Positions 46,484-56,305 of a stretch of DNA of 64,000 bases are shown here, piece after piece. Origin of the DNA: Ahrensia sp. (lineage in GTDB: Bacteria; Pseudomonadota; Alphaproteobacteria; Rhizobiales; Rhizobiaceae); contig PAKZ01000020.1 of NCBI GenBank assembly GCA_002706335.1, positions 53,882 to 117,881 on the forward strand, written 5' to 3'. Position 1 is the first letter of the stretch, and every line of letters begins with the position of its first letter. A program made the position numbers and the translations under genes. The notes below the pieces were generated by a model that worked only from the letters and a program-made list of their open reading frames with translations, did not search any database and was not told the origin of the DNA.

Positions 46484-47943
46484 CCCCTATCGAACCAATC
46501 GACCATGAGGCCGACGATCACTTTCACGACGAATGTGGCGTGTTCGGCATTTTCGGCCGCGCCGACGCAGCCTCCATCGTCGCGCTCGGCCTGCACGCCC
46601 TTCAGCATCGCGGGCAGGACGCGGCGGGGATCGTCACCTTCGACGGTTCCCAGTTTCACGCGGAACGCCATGTCGGCCTGATCGGCGACAACTTCACCAA
46701 GCCAGCGGTCATCGCCCGCCTCGAGGGTGACCGTGCGATCGGCCATACCCGCTACCCGACCACGGGCGATACGGGCCTGCGCAATGTCCAGCCTTTCTTC
46801 GCGGAACTGGAATTCGGCGGACTAGCTGTCGCGCATAACGGCAATGTGACAAACGCGATGACGGTGCAGCGCGAATTGCAGCGCTCCGGCGCGATCTTCT
46901 CTTCGACTTCCGACACCGAAACGCTTCTGCATCTTGTGGCCGTGAGCCCCGAAAAGGATCTGCTGTCGAAATTCATCGACGGCATCAAGAAGCTCGAAGG
47001 CGCTTACTCCTTCGTGGCCCTGTCATCGAAGAAAATGATCGGCTGTCGCGACCCGCAGGGCATTCGGCCGCTCGTGCTCGGAGACCTGGAAGGCTCCTGG
47101 ATTCTCGCATCCGAAACCTGCGCGCTCGACATCATGGGCGCGCGTTATGTGCGCGACGTCAAGCCGGGCGAAGTCGTTGTGGTCACCGAGAAGGGGTTGG
47201 AGAGCCATTTCCCCTTCGAGCCGCAGAAGCGCCGGTTCTGTGTCTTCGAGTATGTCTATTTCGCCCGCCCGGACAGCACCATCGAGGGCCGCAACGTCTA
47301 CGAAGCGCGCAAGCAGATCGGCAAGGAGCTCGCCAAGGAAAACGAGATCGAGGCGGATATCGTCGTGCCCGTGCCCGATTCCGGCGTGCCCGCAGCGATT
47401 GGCTATGCCCAGGAAGCCGACCTGCCCTTCGAGCTCGGGATCATCCGCAATCATTACGTTGGCAGGACCTTCATCCAGCCTACGGATGCCATCCGCCACA
47501 TGGGCGTGAAGCTGAAGCACAATGCAAACCGCCACTACATCGAAGGCAAACGCGTGATCCTCGTCGACGACTCCATCGTGCGCGGGACAACGAGCCAGAA
47601 GATCGTGCAGATGGTGCGTGAAGCGGGCGCGAAGGAAGTGCATATGCGCATCGCCTCCCCGCCAACGGTCTCGTCCTGTTACTACGGCGTCAATACGCCG
47701 GAAACGAACAAGCTGCTCGCCTCGCGCATGAGCGTCGAGGAGATGGCAGAATTCATCCGGGTGGACTCGCTGGCGTTTCTGTCGATCGACGGGCTCTACC
47801 GGGCCGTCGGAGAAGCGGCGCGCGACAATGATCAGCCGCAATTCTGCGACGCCTGTTTCACCGGCGCCTATCCGACCCGGCTGCTTGATCGCGACGGGAC
47901 AGACAATGTGCGCCAGCTCTCGATCCTAGCCGGCGGCAACTGA
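46480..47943 (+). CDS. purF: Amidophosphoribosyltransferase
   Basis: PurF makes phosphoribosylamine from PRPP and glutamine, the first committed step of purine synthesis. The 487-residue protein has an 18-residue propeptide ahead of the nucleophile Cys19 in DECGVFGI, which should become N-terminal on processing. The glutaminase part has HRGQDAAGI, and the PRPP-binding loop is VILVDDSIVRGTT. Near the C-terminus, FCDACFTGAYP is a conserved block. The start overlaps cvpA by four bases. Confidence 0.97.
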   Translation: MTPIEPIDHEADDHFHDECGVFGIFGRADAASIVALGLHALQHRGQDAAGIVTFDGSQFHAERHVGLIGDNFTKPAVIARLEGDRAIGHTRYPTTGDTGLRNVQPFFAELEFGGLAVAHNGNVTNAMTVQRELQRSGAIFSSTSDTETLLHLVAVSPEKDLLSKFIDGIKKLEGAYSFVALSSKKMIGCRDPQGIRPLVLGDLEGSWILASETCALDIMGARYVRDVKPGEVVVVTEKGLESHFPFEPQKRRFCVFEYVYFARPDSTIEGRNVYEARKQIGKELAKENEIEADIVVPVPDSGVPAAIGYAQEADLPFELGIIRNHYVGRTFIQPTDAIRHMGVKLKHNANRHYIEGKRVILVDDSIVRGTTSQKIVQMVREAGAKEVHMRIASPPTVSSCYYGVNTPETNKLLASRMSVEEMAEFIRVDSLAFLSIDGLYRAVGEAARDNDQPQFCDACFTGAYPTRLLDRDGTDNVRQLSILAGGN

Positions 47944-47964
47944 CACATTTCCGCGAGTTTCTCC

Positions 47965-48699
47965 ATGGACATGAAACCCGACCTCTCCGGCCGCCTGGCC
48001 CTGGTGACCGGCGCCTCGCGCGGCATCGGGCGCGAGATCGCCCTGCAGATGGCAGCGCTCGGCGCCCATGTCATCGCCGTCGCGCGGACGCCGGGCGGGC
48101 TGGAGGAACTTGACGACGAAATCACCGCGGCCGGCGGCCAGGCAACACTCGTTCCGCTCGACCTGACCGATGGCGAAGGCGTCGACCGGCTCGGCGGCGC
48201 GATCCATGAGCGCTGGGGCAAGCTCGACATCCTTGTCGCAAATGCCGCGATTCTCGGCCCAATCTCGCCGATCGGCCATATCAAGGCGAAAGATTTCGAG
48301 GCGGTGATGGCGATCAACGTCACGGCGACATGGCGGCTTATGCGCACAACCGAGCGCCTGTTGCACGAATCCGACGCCGGGCGCGCGATTATCATGTCTT
48401 CGGGCGCCGCGCAGACCTGCAAACCCTTCTGGGGGGCCTACTCCGCCTCCAAGGCGGCTGTCGAGGCGCTGGCGCGCACATGGGCGGGCGAAGCGCAGAA
48501 CACGCCGCTTCGGGTCAATTCCGTCGACCCGGGCAGGACGCGCACCCGCATGCGCGCCCAGGCGATGCCCGGAGAAGATCCGGAAACCCTGCCGACGGCC
48601 GCATCGGTCGCCGAAAAGATCGTTCCATTAGCCGGCCCGTCGATCGTCGAGACCGGAAGGGTTTGGCACGTTCCAACAACAAGCTGGCTAGACGAATAA
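47965..48699 (+). CDS. SDR family oxidoreductase
   Basis: This 244-residue protein has TGASRGIGREIA (about 15-26), an NAAI segment, and the active-site pattern with Ser in SSGAAQ and Tyr-x3-Lys in AYSASKAAV. It is in the large group of bacterial SDRs of unknown substrate. It follows purF by 21 bases, an arrangement conserved in Rhizobiales, so it may be co-transcribed. Confidence 0.88.
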   Translation: MDMKPDLSGRLALVTGASRGIGREIALQMAALGAHVIAVARTPGGLEELDDEITAAGGQATLVPLDLTDGEGVDRLGGAIHERWGKLDILVANAAILGPISPIGHIKAKDFEAVMAINVTATWRLMRTTERLLHESDAGRAIIMSSGAAQTCKPFWGAYSASKAAVEALARTWAGEAQNTPLRVNSVDPGRTRTRMRAQAMPGEDPETLPTAASVAEKIVPLAGPSIVETGRVWHVPTTSWLDE

Positions 48700-48884
48700 A
48701 CACCTGCCCGCCCGTCATCATTGTGTCTGCCGTCTTCTGGTCGCAGACCGTTGTTGAGCCATTGGCATCGCAGGGGCGCGAACCGGAGTTTCCGCGCTGG
48801 AGAGGCGCGCATCGATCGGGATGCGGTCTGAACCGTTTGGACATTCCTAAACCGTGCATGCGTCCGGCTGCCATTGTTTTGCGA

Positions 48885-48912
48885 TTGACCTAGGGGTCGC
48901 AAGAGCTATCGT
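48885..48912 (+). promoter_or_regulatory. Probable promoter of the Aas-like gene
   Basis: TTGACC (48885-48890) and TATCGT (48907-48912) are separated by 16 bases. A start near 48919 would give a leader of about 50 bases. The rest of 48700-48967, about 270 bases, holds no gene that I can support. Confidence 0.6.
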
Positions 48913-48967
48913 CTTGTTCAAAGCGGGCTCGAAGACCCGCGCAGGGATGACTCCGGGAGGAGTATAT

Positions 48968-51205
48968 ATGGGATTGATCGTCGTCGCATTGATCGTCGCG
49001 GTGCTGTCCGCAGCACTGATCGGGATCGCTTTGCTGGAGATGAACCGACTGAACATCCGCTTCCGGCAGGCGCTGTATTTCGCGCCACTGAAGCTCATCT
49101 ATCGGATCGACACACGCGGCGCGCGGCACATGAACGATGCCGACGGTCCGGTCATCTACGCGATCAGCGAACAATCGAAGCTCGATCCGGCGATCTGCCA
49201 GGCTCTGCTGCCCGAGACCACGCTTCATGTGCTCGATCCGGCCTCGGCGGACAACTGGGTGGTGCAGCTTTTCCGGACACTGTCGAGATCCGTGATCTTC
49301 GACAAGGAACACCTGGTGGCGAACCGCCGCCTGCTGCGCCATCTCAAGGGCAAAGGGCGGCTGGCGGTCTATCTTCCCGCTGCAGTCGAGCCCGACGAGG
49401 CCGGCATGCGTCTCTACCGGGCAGTCACCCTGCTCGCACGGAAATCGAATGCCAAGGTCGTTCCGGTCTTCATCGGCAACAGCCGGTTCCTGCCATCCTC
49501 GTTCACCCCCGCCAGCAAGGCGCCGCGCAAGCGGTTCGCCCGCCTTTCCGTTCACGCCCTTCCCGCCGAGCGGATCGACGCGCTCGTCGAGAAGGCGGGC
49601 AAGGGTTTCGTCACGCCATCCAATGCGCTTTTCGACCAGATGGCGCTTGCTCGCTACAGCGCCGCCGACCTGTCACTCGGCCTTTTCAAGGCCTTCGTCG
49701 AAGCGGCGAAAACCTATGGTCCGTCGCGCGTCGTCCTCGAGGATACGGTGACAAGTTCGCTGACTTACAAGCGCATGCTGATCGGCGCACGCGTGCTTGC
49801 AAAACGCTTCGCGGCCATGTCGCAACCGGGCGAAGCAATGGGTGTGCTGCTGCCGAACGCTAACGGAGTGGTCGTGACCTTCCTGGCGCTCCTGTCGGCC
49901 GGCCGCGTCGCCGCCATGCTCAACTATTCCTCAGGTTCGGCGAACATCGTCTCTGCCATCAAGACGGCCCGGATCCGCACGGTTCTGTCGTCGCGAACCT
50001 TCATCGAAAAAGCCGAACTGCAATCTCTGGCCGAGGCCATCGAATTCAACGGCACGAAAATCGTCTGGCTGGAGGACCTGCGGGAGATGGTGACGACCGC
50101 CGAGAAGCTGAGCGCCGCGCTACAATGGAAACGCCCCGTGCGGTCCATCCGCTCCGAGGATCCCGCAATTATTCTATTCACCTCGGGCTCAGAGGGCACA
50201 CCCAAGGGCGTGGTGCTGTCGCATTATAATATCCAAGCCAATGCGGCCCAGGCGGAAGCACGTTTCTCCATTTCCGTGGAGGATACGCTGTTCAACGTCC
50301 TGCCGGTGTTCCATTCTTTCGGCATGACCGGCGGTACGGTGCTGCCGTTGCTCTACGGCGTGAGGCTATTCCTCTACCCCTCGCCACTGCATTACAAACT
50401 TATCCCGGCCGCGGCCTCGAAGGTCCGTCCGACGATCATGTTCGGCACCGACACGTTCCTGATGGGCTATGCGCGCACGGCCAAGGATAACGATTTCGAA
50501 AGCCTGCGCTTCGTCGTCGCGGGCGCCGAGGCCGTCAAGCCGCAGACGCGCGAGCTCTATGCCGAACGCTTCCAGTGCAAGGTGCTGGAAGGCTATGGCA
50601 TGACAGAGGCGGCGCCGGTGGTGGCGGCCAACACCTGCAGCCAGGAACGTTTCGACACGGTCGGTCGGCTGTTTCCGGGCATCTCGGTGCGGCTCGAGCC
50701 GGTGGAGGGCATCGAGAAAGGCGGGCGGCTCTGGGTCAAGGGACCGAATGTCATGCTTGGATATCTGAAGGCCGATCGACCGGGCGAATTACAACCGCTT
50801 TCCGACGGCTGGCACGATTCGGGCGATATCGTCGCCATCGACCGCGAGGGCTATGTGGCAATCAGCGGCCGCGCCAAGCGCTTCGCGAAGATTGCCGGCG
50901 AGATGGTCTCGCTCGGCGCCGTCGAGATGATGGTTCAGGCCTTGTGGCCGGAGAACCAGCACGCGGCAGTCTCGGTTCCGGACCGACGAAAGGGCGAGCG
51001 CATCGTGCTGGCGACAACCAAGCCGGATCCGGACAAGAAGGAAATTGTCGATTACGGCAAGCGCGCCGGCGTCACCGAACTGATGGTGCCCTCGGAGATC
51101 CTGCCTTTCCACGACATTCCGGTACTCGGCTCCGGCAAGATCGATTATGTCGCGACGCTGGAACGCGTCCGCAAACGCCTCGGCAAATCCGACAAGGCGG
51201 CCTGA
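48968..51205 (+). CDS. Acyltransferase-acyl-CoA/ACP synthetase fusion, Aas-like
   Basis: This 745-residue protein is laid out like E. coli Aas, which re-acylates lysophospholipids using its own acyl-ACP synthetase. An N-terminal membrane segment (about 1-22) is followed by an acyltransferase-like domain (about 40-220). A full AMP-forming synthetase domain comes next, with LFTSGSEGTPKG, EGYGMTEAAP and GWHDSGDI. The acyltransferase HX4D motif is replaced by EX4D (Glu68 to Asp73), so that half may not be catalytic. GGGAGGAG precedes the ATG at 48968, giving a clear start. It converges on pssA. Confidence 0.85.
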   Translation: MGLIVVALIVAVLSAALIGIALLEMNRLNIRFRQALYFAPLKLIYRIDTRGARHMNDADGPVIYAISEQSKLDPAICQALLPETTLHVLDPASADNWVVQLFRTLSRSVIFDKEHLVANRRLLRHLKGKGRLAVYLPAAVEPDEAGMRLYRAVTLLARKSNAKVVPVFIGNSRFLPSSFTPASKAPRKRFARLSVHALPAERIDALVEKAGKGFVTPSNALFDQMALARYSAADLSLGLFKAFVEAAKTYGPSRVVLEDTVTSSLTYKRMLIGARVLAKRFAAMSQPGEAMGVLLPNANGVVVTFLALLSAGRVAAMLNYSSGSANIVSAIKTARIRTVLSSRTFIEKAELQSLAEAIEFNGTKIVWLEDLREMVTTAEKLSAALQWKRPVRSIRSEDPAIILFTSGSEGTPKGVVLSHYNIQANAAQAEARFSISVEDTLFNVLPVFHSFGMTGGTVLPLLYGVRLFLYPSPLHYKLIPAAASKVRPTIMFGTDTFLMGYARTAKDNDFESLRFVVAGAEAVKPQTRELYAERFQCKVLEGYGMTEAAPVVAANTCSQERFDTVGRLFPGISVRLEPVEGIEKGGRLWVKGPNVMLGYLKADRPGELQPLSDGWHDSGDIVAIDREGYVAISGRAKRFAKIAGEMVSLGAVEMMVQALWPENQHAAVSVPDRRKGERIVLATTKPDPDKKEIVDYGKRAGVTELMVPSEILPFHDIPVLGSGKIDYVATLERVRKRLGKSDKAA

Positions 51206-51217
51206 AGGGCCTACCGT

Positions 51218-52054
51218 CTATTGCGACTGCTCGGCTTCGCGCGCGTGCCTGACCGCCTGCTTGCGCCACATGCGCAGGCTATAGGGCAGAAACGCCAGAT
51301 AGGCCAGCACCGACAGGGTCAGCGTTAGCCATGTGTAGGTCGCCAGCATGGCGACATAAAAGACCACGCCGAGGATCAGCGGTATCACCTGCGCGCGGGG
51401 AATGCGCGCACCGAGCGTCTTGCCGGACCAGACCGGCAGGGTGGAGACCAGCAGAAAGGCGACCAGCAGCGTGTAGCAGGAAACGATCGAGGCGTAGTAG
51501 GAATCTGGCTCGATGCCGAGAAAACCCAGATAGACCGGAAGCAACACCAGAAAGGCGCCCGCCGGCGCGGGGACGCCGGTGAAGTAAGCGCCCTGCCATT
51601 GCGGCCTGTCGCGGTTTTCCATCATCACATTGAAGCGCGCCAGCCTCAGGCCGCACGCGATGGCATAAAGCAGCGCAGCGATCCAGCCGAGCGATCCGGC
51701 CTCGTCCAGCACGAATACATAGAGCACCAGTGCCGGCGCGACGCCGAAATTGACGATGTCGGCAAGCGAATCCATCTCGGCACCGAATTTGGAGCTGCCC
51801 TTGACCAGGCGGGCAACGCGACCGTCCAACCCGTCGAGCAGAGCGGCCAGAAGCACCATGAGAACCGCGTCATCGAAACGGCCCTCAAAGGCCAGCCGGA
51901 CGCCGGTCATGCCGGCACAGATCGCCAGAACGGTGATGATGTTCGGGAGGACGAAACGCAGCGGGATGTCGCGCAGGCGACCATTGCTGCCCGACTTGCC
52001 GTTATCTCCAGGGCCGTCCGGTTCAAATGGCGGGAATGGGCCTTCGATCTCCAT
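51218..52054 (-). CDS. pssA: Phosphatidylserine synthase
   Basis: PssA transfers the phosphatidyl group of CDP-diacylglycerol to serine. The 278-residue protein has the signature DG-x2-AR-x8-G-x3-D-x3-D with Asp77-Gly78, Ala81-Arg82, Gly91, Asp95 and Asp99, plus about eight membrane segments. It is of the integral-membrane type typical of Rhizobiales. I chose the ATG at 52054; the frame is open to 52258 but that overlaps psd. It follows psd by eight bases and uses its substrate chain in reverse gene order. Confidence 0.93.
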   Translation of the reverse strand: MEIEGPFPPFEPDGPGDNGKSGSNGRLRDIPLRFVLPNIITVLAICAGMTGVRLAFEGRFDDAVLMVLLAALLDGLDGRVARLVKGSSKFGAEMDSLADIVNFGVAPALVLYVFVLDEAGSLGWIAALLYAIACGLRLARFNVMMENRDRPQWQGAYFTGVPAPAGAFLVLLPVYLGFLGIEPDSYYASIVSCYTLLVAFLLVSTLPVWSGKTLGARIPRAQVIPLILGVVFYVAMLATYTWLTLTLSVLAYLAFLPYSLRMWRKQAVRHAREAEQSQ

Positions 52055-52062
52055 ATCCGTCC

Positions 52063-52761
52063 TCAGCTCGTCCGGCTCAGCGGGATTGCGTCGTCGCTGC
52101 GATAATCGGCGATCAGCGTTTCGCCGGCAATCGCAATCTGGCCGAGATAAACGCGCGGAACCGCGCCGTCCGGCAGATAGACGTCGAGACGCGAGCCAAA
52201 GCGGATCATGCCGAACCGTTCGCCGGCAGACACGTCCTCGCCTTCCTTGACCCAGCACAGAATGCGCCGCGCGACCAGGCCAGCCACCTGAACGACGCCG
52301 AGCGTGCCATGCGATGTCTCGATCAGAAGGCCGTTGCGCTCATTCTCAACACTCGCCTTGTCGAGATCGGCATTGAGAAACTTGCCGGGACGATAGGCGA
52401 TGTTCGTCACCTTGCCGCTGACCGGGGCGCGGTTGATGTGAACGGAGAACACGTCCATGAAAATCGAGATACGGGTCACCGGTGCATCGCCCAGACCGAG
52501 TTCGGCGGGCGGCACGGCAGGACCAATTGCCGACACCTTGCCATCGGCCGGGCTGATGACGAGATCGTCGTCGACTGGCGTCACGCGTTGCGGATCGCGG
52601 AAGAAATATGCACACCAAGCGGTCAGGGCCAGACCGATCCAGAAGAGCGGATCCCAGAACCATCCAAGCACGATCGCCGCGGCGGCAAAGGCGGCGACGA
52701 AGGGCCAGCCCTCGCGGTGCACGGGCACCATTGTCTTCCTGATCGTATCGGCGAGGCTCAA
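52063..52761 (-). CDS. psd: Phosphatidylserine decarboxylase
   Basis: Psd converts phosphatidylserine to phosphatidylethanolamine. The 232-residue proenzyme should cleave itself between Gly189 and Ser190 (in RFGSR) to form the pyruvoyl group. Histidines in [11 protein letters not shown] and ETSHGTLG are conserved. Two membrane segments (about 20-50) precede the domain. The TTG at 52761 is preferred: AAGGAGGA lies six bases upstream and [18 protein letters not shown] matches rhizobial Psd N-termini. An ATG at 52794 is possible but worse. It is followed by pssA. Confidence 0.93.
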   Translation of the reverse strand: MSLADTIRKTMVPVHREGWPFVAAFAAAAIVLGWFWDPLFWIGLALTAWCAYFFRDPQRVTPVDDDLVISPADGKVSAIGPAVPPAELGLGDAPVTRISIFMDVFSVHINRAPVSGKVTNIAYRPGKFLNADLDKASVENERNGLLIETSHGTLGVVQVAGLVARRILCWVKEGEDVSAGERFGMIRFGSRLDVYLPDGAVPRVYLGQIAIAGETLIADYRSDDAIPLSRTS

Positions 52762-52889
52762 ACCGGTTCCTCCTTCAAGCTCAAGGTGCACCATCTAGGC
52801 GCTTGCTCGCCGCGTGGCAATGCACCCGGCCCGCAACCATTCGCGCCGAGACACGTTGTCAGGACGATATCAACAAGGAGGCTCCGCCA

Positions 52890-53366
52890 ATGGCCACGAT
52901 CTATGAGGAAATCCGCGAAGACCACCAGAAACACCGCGAATTGCTGAATCGCATCGCCGATACCCATGGCGACAGCAAAGAGCGCCGCGATGCCTGGGAC
53001 GCGTTCTACTACGACGTGAAGGCACATGCCGCGGCCGAGGAAGAGACGTTCTACTCGAAAATCATGGCGAAGCCGGACGGTCAGGACGACGCCCGTCATT
53101 CCGTCGCCGAACACAAAGAAATGGACGACATCATGGAGGAACTGAACTCCATGGAGATGGACAGTCCTGGCTGGCTGAGTCGGTTCAAGACGCTCAAACA
53201 TGACTACGAGCATCACATGGAAGAGGAAGAGGAGGATATCTTTTCCACCGCGCGCGAAGTTCTCAGCGACGACGCCGACGGCAGGATCGGCGAACGCTTT
53301 CTGGACCGCAAGGCGAAGGAGCGCGAGCTTGTCGATGAGAAAGCCGAGGAGGCGCTGGAGGAATAG
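52890..53366 (+). CDS. Hemerythrin-like HHE domain protein
   Basis: This 158-residue soluble protein has a hemerythrin-like four-helix bundle with metal-binding candidates His12, His46, Glu50, His75, His104 and His108 or His109. Such proteins bind a di-iron centre and sense or store oxygen, NO or iron, but the function here is unknown. The C-terminal 25 residues are a charged helix. AAGGAGG precedes the ATG at 52890. It diverges from psd and has its own terminator. Confidence 0.85.
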   Translation: MATIYEEIREDHQKHRELLNRIADTHGDSKERRDAWDAFYYDVKAHAAAEEETFYSKIMAKPDGQDDARHSVAEHKEMDDIMEELNSMEMDSPGWLSRFKTLKHDYEHHMEEEEEDIFSTAREVLSDDADGRIGERFLDRKAKERELVDEKAEEALEE

Positions 53367-53387
53367 TCCGGCCCGCTTCGATTTCCG

Positions 53388-53416
53388 CCGCCGGATTTCC
53401 GGCGGCTTTTCTTTTG
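53388..53416 (+). terminator. Terminator of the hemerythrin-like gene
   Basis: A perfect 8-bp GC-rich stem (53388-53395 with 53400-53407) has a four-base loop and is followed by TTTTCTTTT. Confidence 0.9.
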
Positions 53417-53441
53417 GGTCGGCCCACCCCATTTTCATCGA

Positions 53442-55382
53442 ATGAGAATCGCTCCCGATCCCGCTGACGCCTTCCGCGAAGTTCCCAAACCCGCTCCCCG
53501 CGGCCGCGCAGTTCAAGCCATTTCCGATTTCTTTTTCGGTCCGTTTGAACGGCTGATCCGGCCGCTCGATCTGCCCATCGATGAGATACCGGACCGCGGC
53601 GCGGCAGCGCTGGTGGCGCATTTCGCCTGGAAGGTGAAAGGCGTGCTGGCGGCCGTCGCGCTGTTCTCCATCGTCGGCGCACTGATCAACCTCGCCGTCG
53701 TCTGGGGGCTCGCCTTCGTGGTCGACGGGTTGACGCAGCAGGGCCCGGCGGCTTTCGTGGAAGCCTATGGAAATGAACTGATCCTTGTCGCGATCCTGTT
53801 CGTGATCATCGAGCCGGCGATCTATTTCGGGTCGCGCGCGCTCAATCAGCAAGCCTTCTCGGTTGCGCTGCCCGCCGCCATCCGCTGGCAGGGACACAAG
53901 GCCGTGGAGCGGATGGACTACGCCTTCTTCCACGATACGTTCTCGGGTCAGGTCGCCTCGCGGATCAACCAACTCGTCGGGGCGGTGCAGCGCAAACTGG
54001 GCATTCTGATCGACCGGATCCCGAGCTTCGTCTTCCAGTTCGCGGGCTCGGCCGGCCTGCTGGCGGTGCTGTCCTGGCCGCTTGCCATTCCGGTGGTCTT
54101 CTGGATCGCGGCCAATGTGGCGCTGGCGTGGCTCGCCCTGCCCGTCTTCCTTGAGCGCTCGAAATTCGCCGCGCGTGCCTCGAGCCGCGCCGTCGGCGTG
54201 ATGGCCGACGTCTATTCCAATATCCAGACAGTCAAGCTCTACGCCGCCGAGGACAGCGAGGCGGGGACGATCCGCGACACGATCAACGAGAATGTCGAGA
54301 CGCAGCACGCGCTCAATCGCTCGTTCCTGTCGACGGAGTTTCTGGTTCACGCCTCCAATGTGGCGCTTTGGGTGGCGATCGGCGTGACCGGCTTTGTCGG
54401 CCTGTCGCGGGGGTTCGTCTCCGTCGGCGATTTCGTCGCGGCGGCGACCGTGGCGCGCATGCTCTCCTCCAACGCGATGGCATTTCTCGGCATCGGACAG
54501 GGCGTGGCGCGGGCACTCGGGACGATCCGCGACGCGATGCCGGTGATGACGACGCCCCCCAAGGTGGTGGACTTAGCCGATGCGCAAGATCTGGAGGTCC
54601 CGAAAGGCGCGATCACCTTCGACGATGTCGGGTTTTTCTACCACCGCGACCTGCCGGTCATCGACCATCTGACGCTGGACGTGAAGCCCGGCGAAAAGAT
54701 CGGGCTGGTGGGCGTTTCCGGCGCGGGCAAGACGACGCTGGCGAGCCTGCTGCTGCGCCTCTATGACGTGAACGGCGGATCGATCCTTATCGATGGCCAG
54801 GACATCTCCAAGGTGACGCAATCGAGCCTTCGCAGCCAGATCTCGGTGATCACACAGGACACCGCCCTGCTCCATCGCTCCATCGGCGACAATATCCGTT
54901 ACGGTCGACCCGGCGCTTCGGATGCGGAGGTCGAAACCGTCGCGAAGCTGGCGCTGGCCGACGGGTTCATCGCCGACCTCAAGGACGCCAATGGCCGAAG
55001 CGCCTACGACGCCTTCGTCGGAGACCGGGGCATCAAGCTTTCCGGCGGGCAACGACAGCGCATCGCCATCGCCCGGGCCCTGCTGAAGGACGCGCCGATC
55101 CTGCTGCTTGACGAGGCGACCTCGTCGCTCGACTCCGAGGCGGAAGCCGCGATCCAGCAGAACCTCGAAACGCTGATGAAGGACAAAACGGTGCTGTGCA
55201 TCGCCCACCGCCTGTCGACCATCGCCTCGATGGACCGGATCGTCGTCCTCGACCGTGGCCATATCGTGGAGGAAGGGACGGCGGAAGAGCTCAGGCTGCG
55301 CGGCGGCCTGTTCTCGCGGCTGTGGGCGCTACAGCGCAATGGATTGATCGGCGACGAACTGTCGGAAGTGCCGGCGGCCTGA
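53442..55382 (+). CDS. ABC exporter, fused permease-ATPase
   Basis: This 646-residue protein has a six-helix membrane domain (about 60-370) and an ATPase with Walker A GVSGAGKTT, signature LSGGQRQRIAIARAL and Walker B ILLLDEATSSLD. It should work as a homodimer and export a hydrophobic or peptide-like substrate, which is not indicated by neighbours. The N-terminal 55 residues are cytoplasmic. It is in the MsbA/ABCB group but is probably not MsbA itself. No ribosome-binding site is obvious. Confidence 0.9.
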   Translation: MRIAPDPADAFREVPKPAPRGRAVQAISDFFFGPFERLIRPLDLPIDEIPDRGAAALVAHFAWKVKGVLAAVALFSIVGALINLAVVWGLAFVVDGLTQQGPAAFVEAYGNELILVAILFVIIEPAIYFGSRALNQQAFSVALPAAIRWQGHKAVERMDYAFFHDTFSGQVASRINQLVGAVQRKLGILIDRIPSFVFQFAGSAGLLAVLSWPLAIPVVFWIAANVALAWLALPVFLERSKFAARASSRAVGVMADVYSNIQTVKLYAAEDSEAGTIRDTINENVETQHALNRSFLSTEFLVHASNVALWVAIGVTGFVGLSRGFVSVGDFVAAATVARMLSSNAMAFLGIGQGVARALGTIRDAMPVMTTPPKVVDLADAQDLEVPKGAITFDDVGFFYHRDLPVIDHLTLDVKPGEKIGLVGVSGAGKTTLASLLLRLYDVNGGSILIDGQDISKVTQSSLRSQISVITQDTALLHRSIGDNIRYGRPGASDAEVETVAKLALADGFIADLKDANGRSAYDAFVGDRGIKLSGGQRQRIAIARALLKDAPILLLDEATSSLDSEAEAAIQQNLETLMKDKTVLCIAHRLSTIASMDRIVVLDRGHIVEEGTAEELRLRGGLFSRLWALQRNGLIGDELSEVPAA

Positions 55383-55474
55383 CTTCCCTCACCCTCGCGG
55401 CATCGTGAAACTATTTGCGTTGCAGAGCCGTCTCTACTGTGACCCTTTCGCAATCGGGACGAGGAGCCGCGCAA

Positions 55475-56305
55475 ATGCAACGCCCGACACATCCGGCAGG
55501 AGACCGGCCGCTGATCTACCGCCAGACGATCTGGACACGTCTGACGCACTGGATCTGGGCAATCTCGCTGTTCTTCCTGCTGCTTACGGGCCTGCAGATC
55601 TTCAATGCGAGACCGGACCTGTATCTTGGCCAGCAGTCGGGCTTCGGGTTCGACAACTCCGTCCTGTCGATCCGCGCCGTCAACAGCGACAGCGGGCCGA
55701 GGGGTGTCACGACCGTGTTCGGGCAGGATTTCGATACCACCGGTTTTCTGGGGTACTCCGGCGGACGTGCGCGCGGATTTCCCGCCTGGGCGACGATCCC
55801 GTCGGGCCAGGACCTCGCCACCGGCCGGGTGGTACATTTCTTCTTCGCCTGGATCCTTGTCGGAACGTTGCTCGTGTGGCTCGTCGCGGCGATCCTCAGC
55901 GGACATCTGCGTCGGGACATTATTCCGCGAGGCAAGGATTTCCGAAATCTCGGCCGTGACATCAGGGACCACGCCCGCTTCCGGTTCCATCACACAGGCC
56001 GCTACAACACCTTGCAGAAGCTCTCCTATTTCGGCGTGCTGATCATCGCCCTGCCGCTGATGATCGCGACCGGCCTCGCCATGTCCCCCGGCATGAACGC
56101 GGCGATACCCTTCATCACCGATATCTTTGGCGGGCGACAGTCGGCGCGCACGATCCACTTCGCCGTCATGCTGGCGCTTGTCGCCTTCTTCTTCATTCAC
56201 ATTCTCATGGTGGTGGCGGCGGGACCGATCAACGAACTGCGCTCGATCGTCACCGGCTGGTATCGCACCGAGCCCGACGAACAGAGCGAAGGAGACAAAT
56301 CATGA
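55475..56305 (+). CDS. Membrane cytochrome b, b561/hydrogenase type
   Basis: This 276-residue protein has four membrane segments and the pattern of a diheme cytochrome b of the hydrogenase or formate-dehydrogenase gamma kind. Haem-ligand candidates are His25 in RLTHWIWA, the His of RVVHFFFAW, and a His in the last segments (TIHFAVMLALVAFFFIHILM). An extra periplasmic loop (about 50-110) is present. The start codon of the next gene overlaps its stop by four bases, so it likely passes electrons to or from that molybdoenzyme. GAGGAG precedes the ATG. Confidence 0.88.
   Translation: MQRPTHPAGDRPLIYRQTIWTRLTHWIWAISLFFLLLTGLQIFNARPDLYLGQQSGFGFDNSVLSIRAVNSDSGPRGVTTVFGQDFDTTGFLGYSGGRARGFPAWATIPSGQDLATGRVVHFFFAWILVGTLLVWLVAAILSGHLRRDIIPRGKDFRNLGRDIRDHARFRFHHTGRYNTLQKLSYFGVLIIALPLMIATGLAMSPGMNAAIPFITDIFGGRQSARTIHFAVMLALVAFFFIHILMVVAAGPINELRSIVTGWYRTEPDEQSEGDKS

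Noticed and set aside
52758..54350. Long open frame on the minus strand (530 codons)
   Set aside because: It overlaps the hemerythrin-like gene and the first half of the ABC exporter, which have motifs and ribosome-binding sites. The translation shows no recognisable domain.
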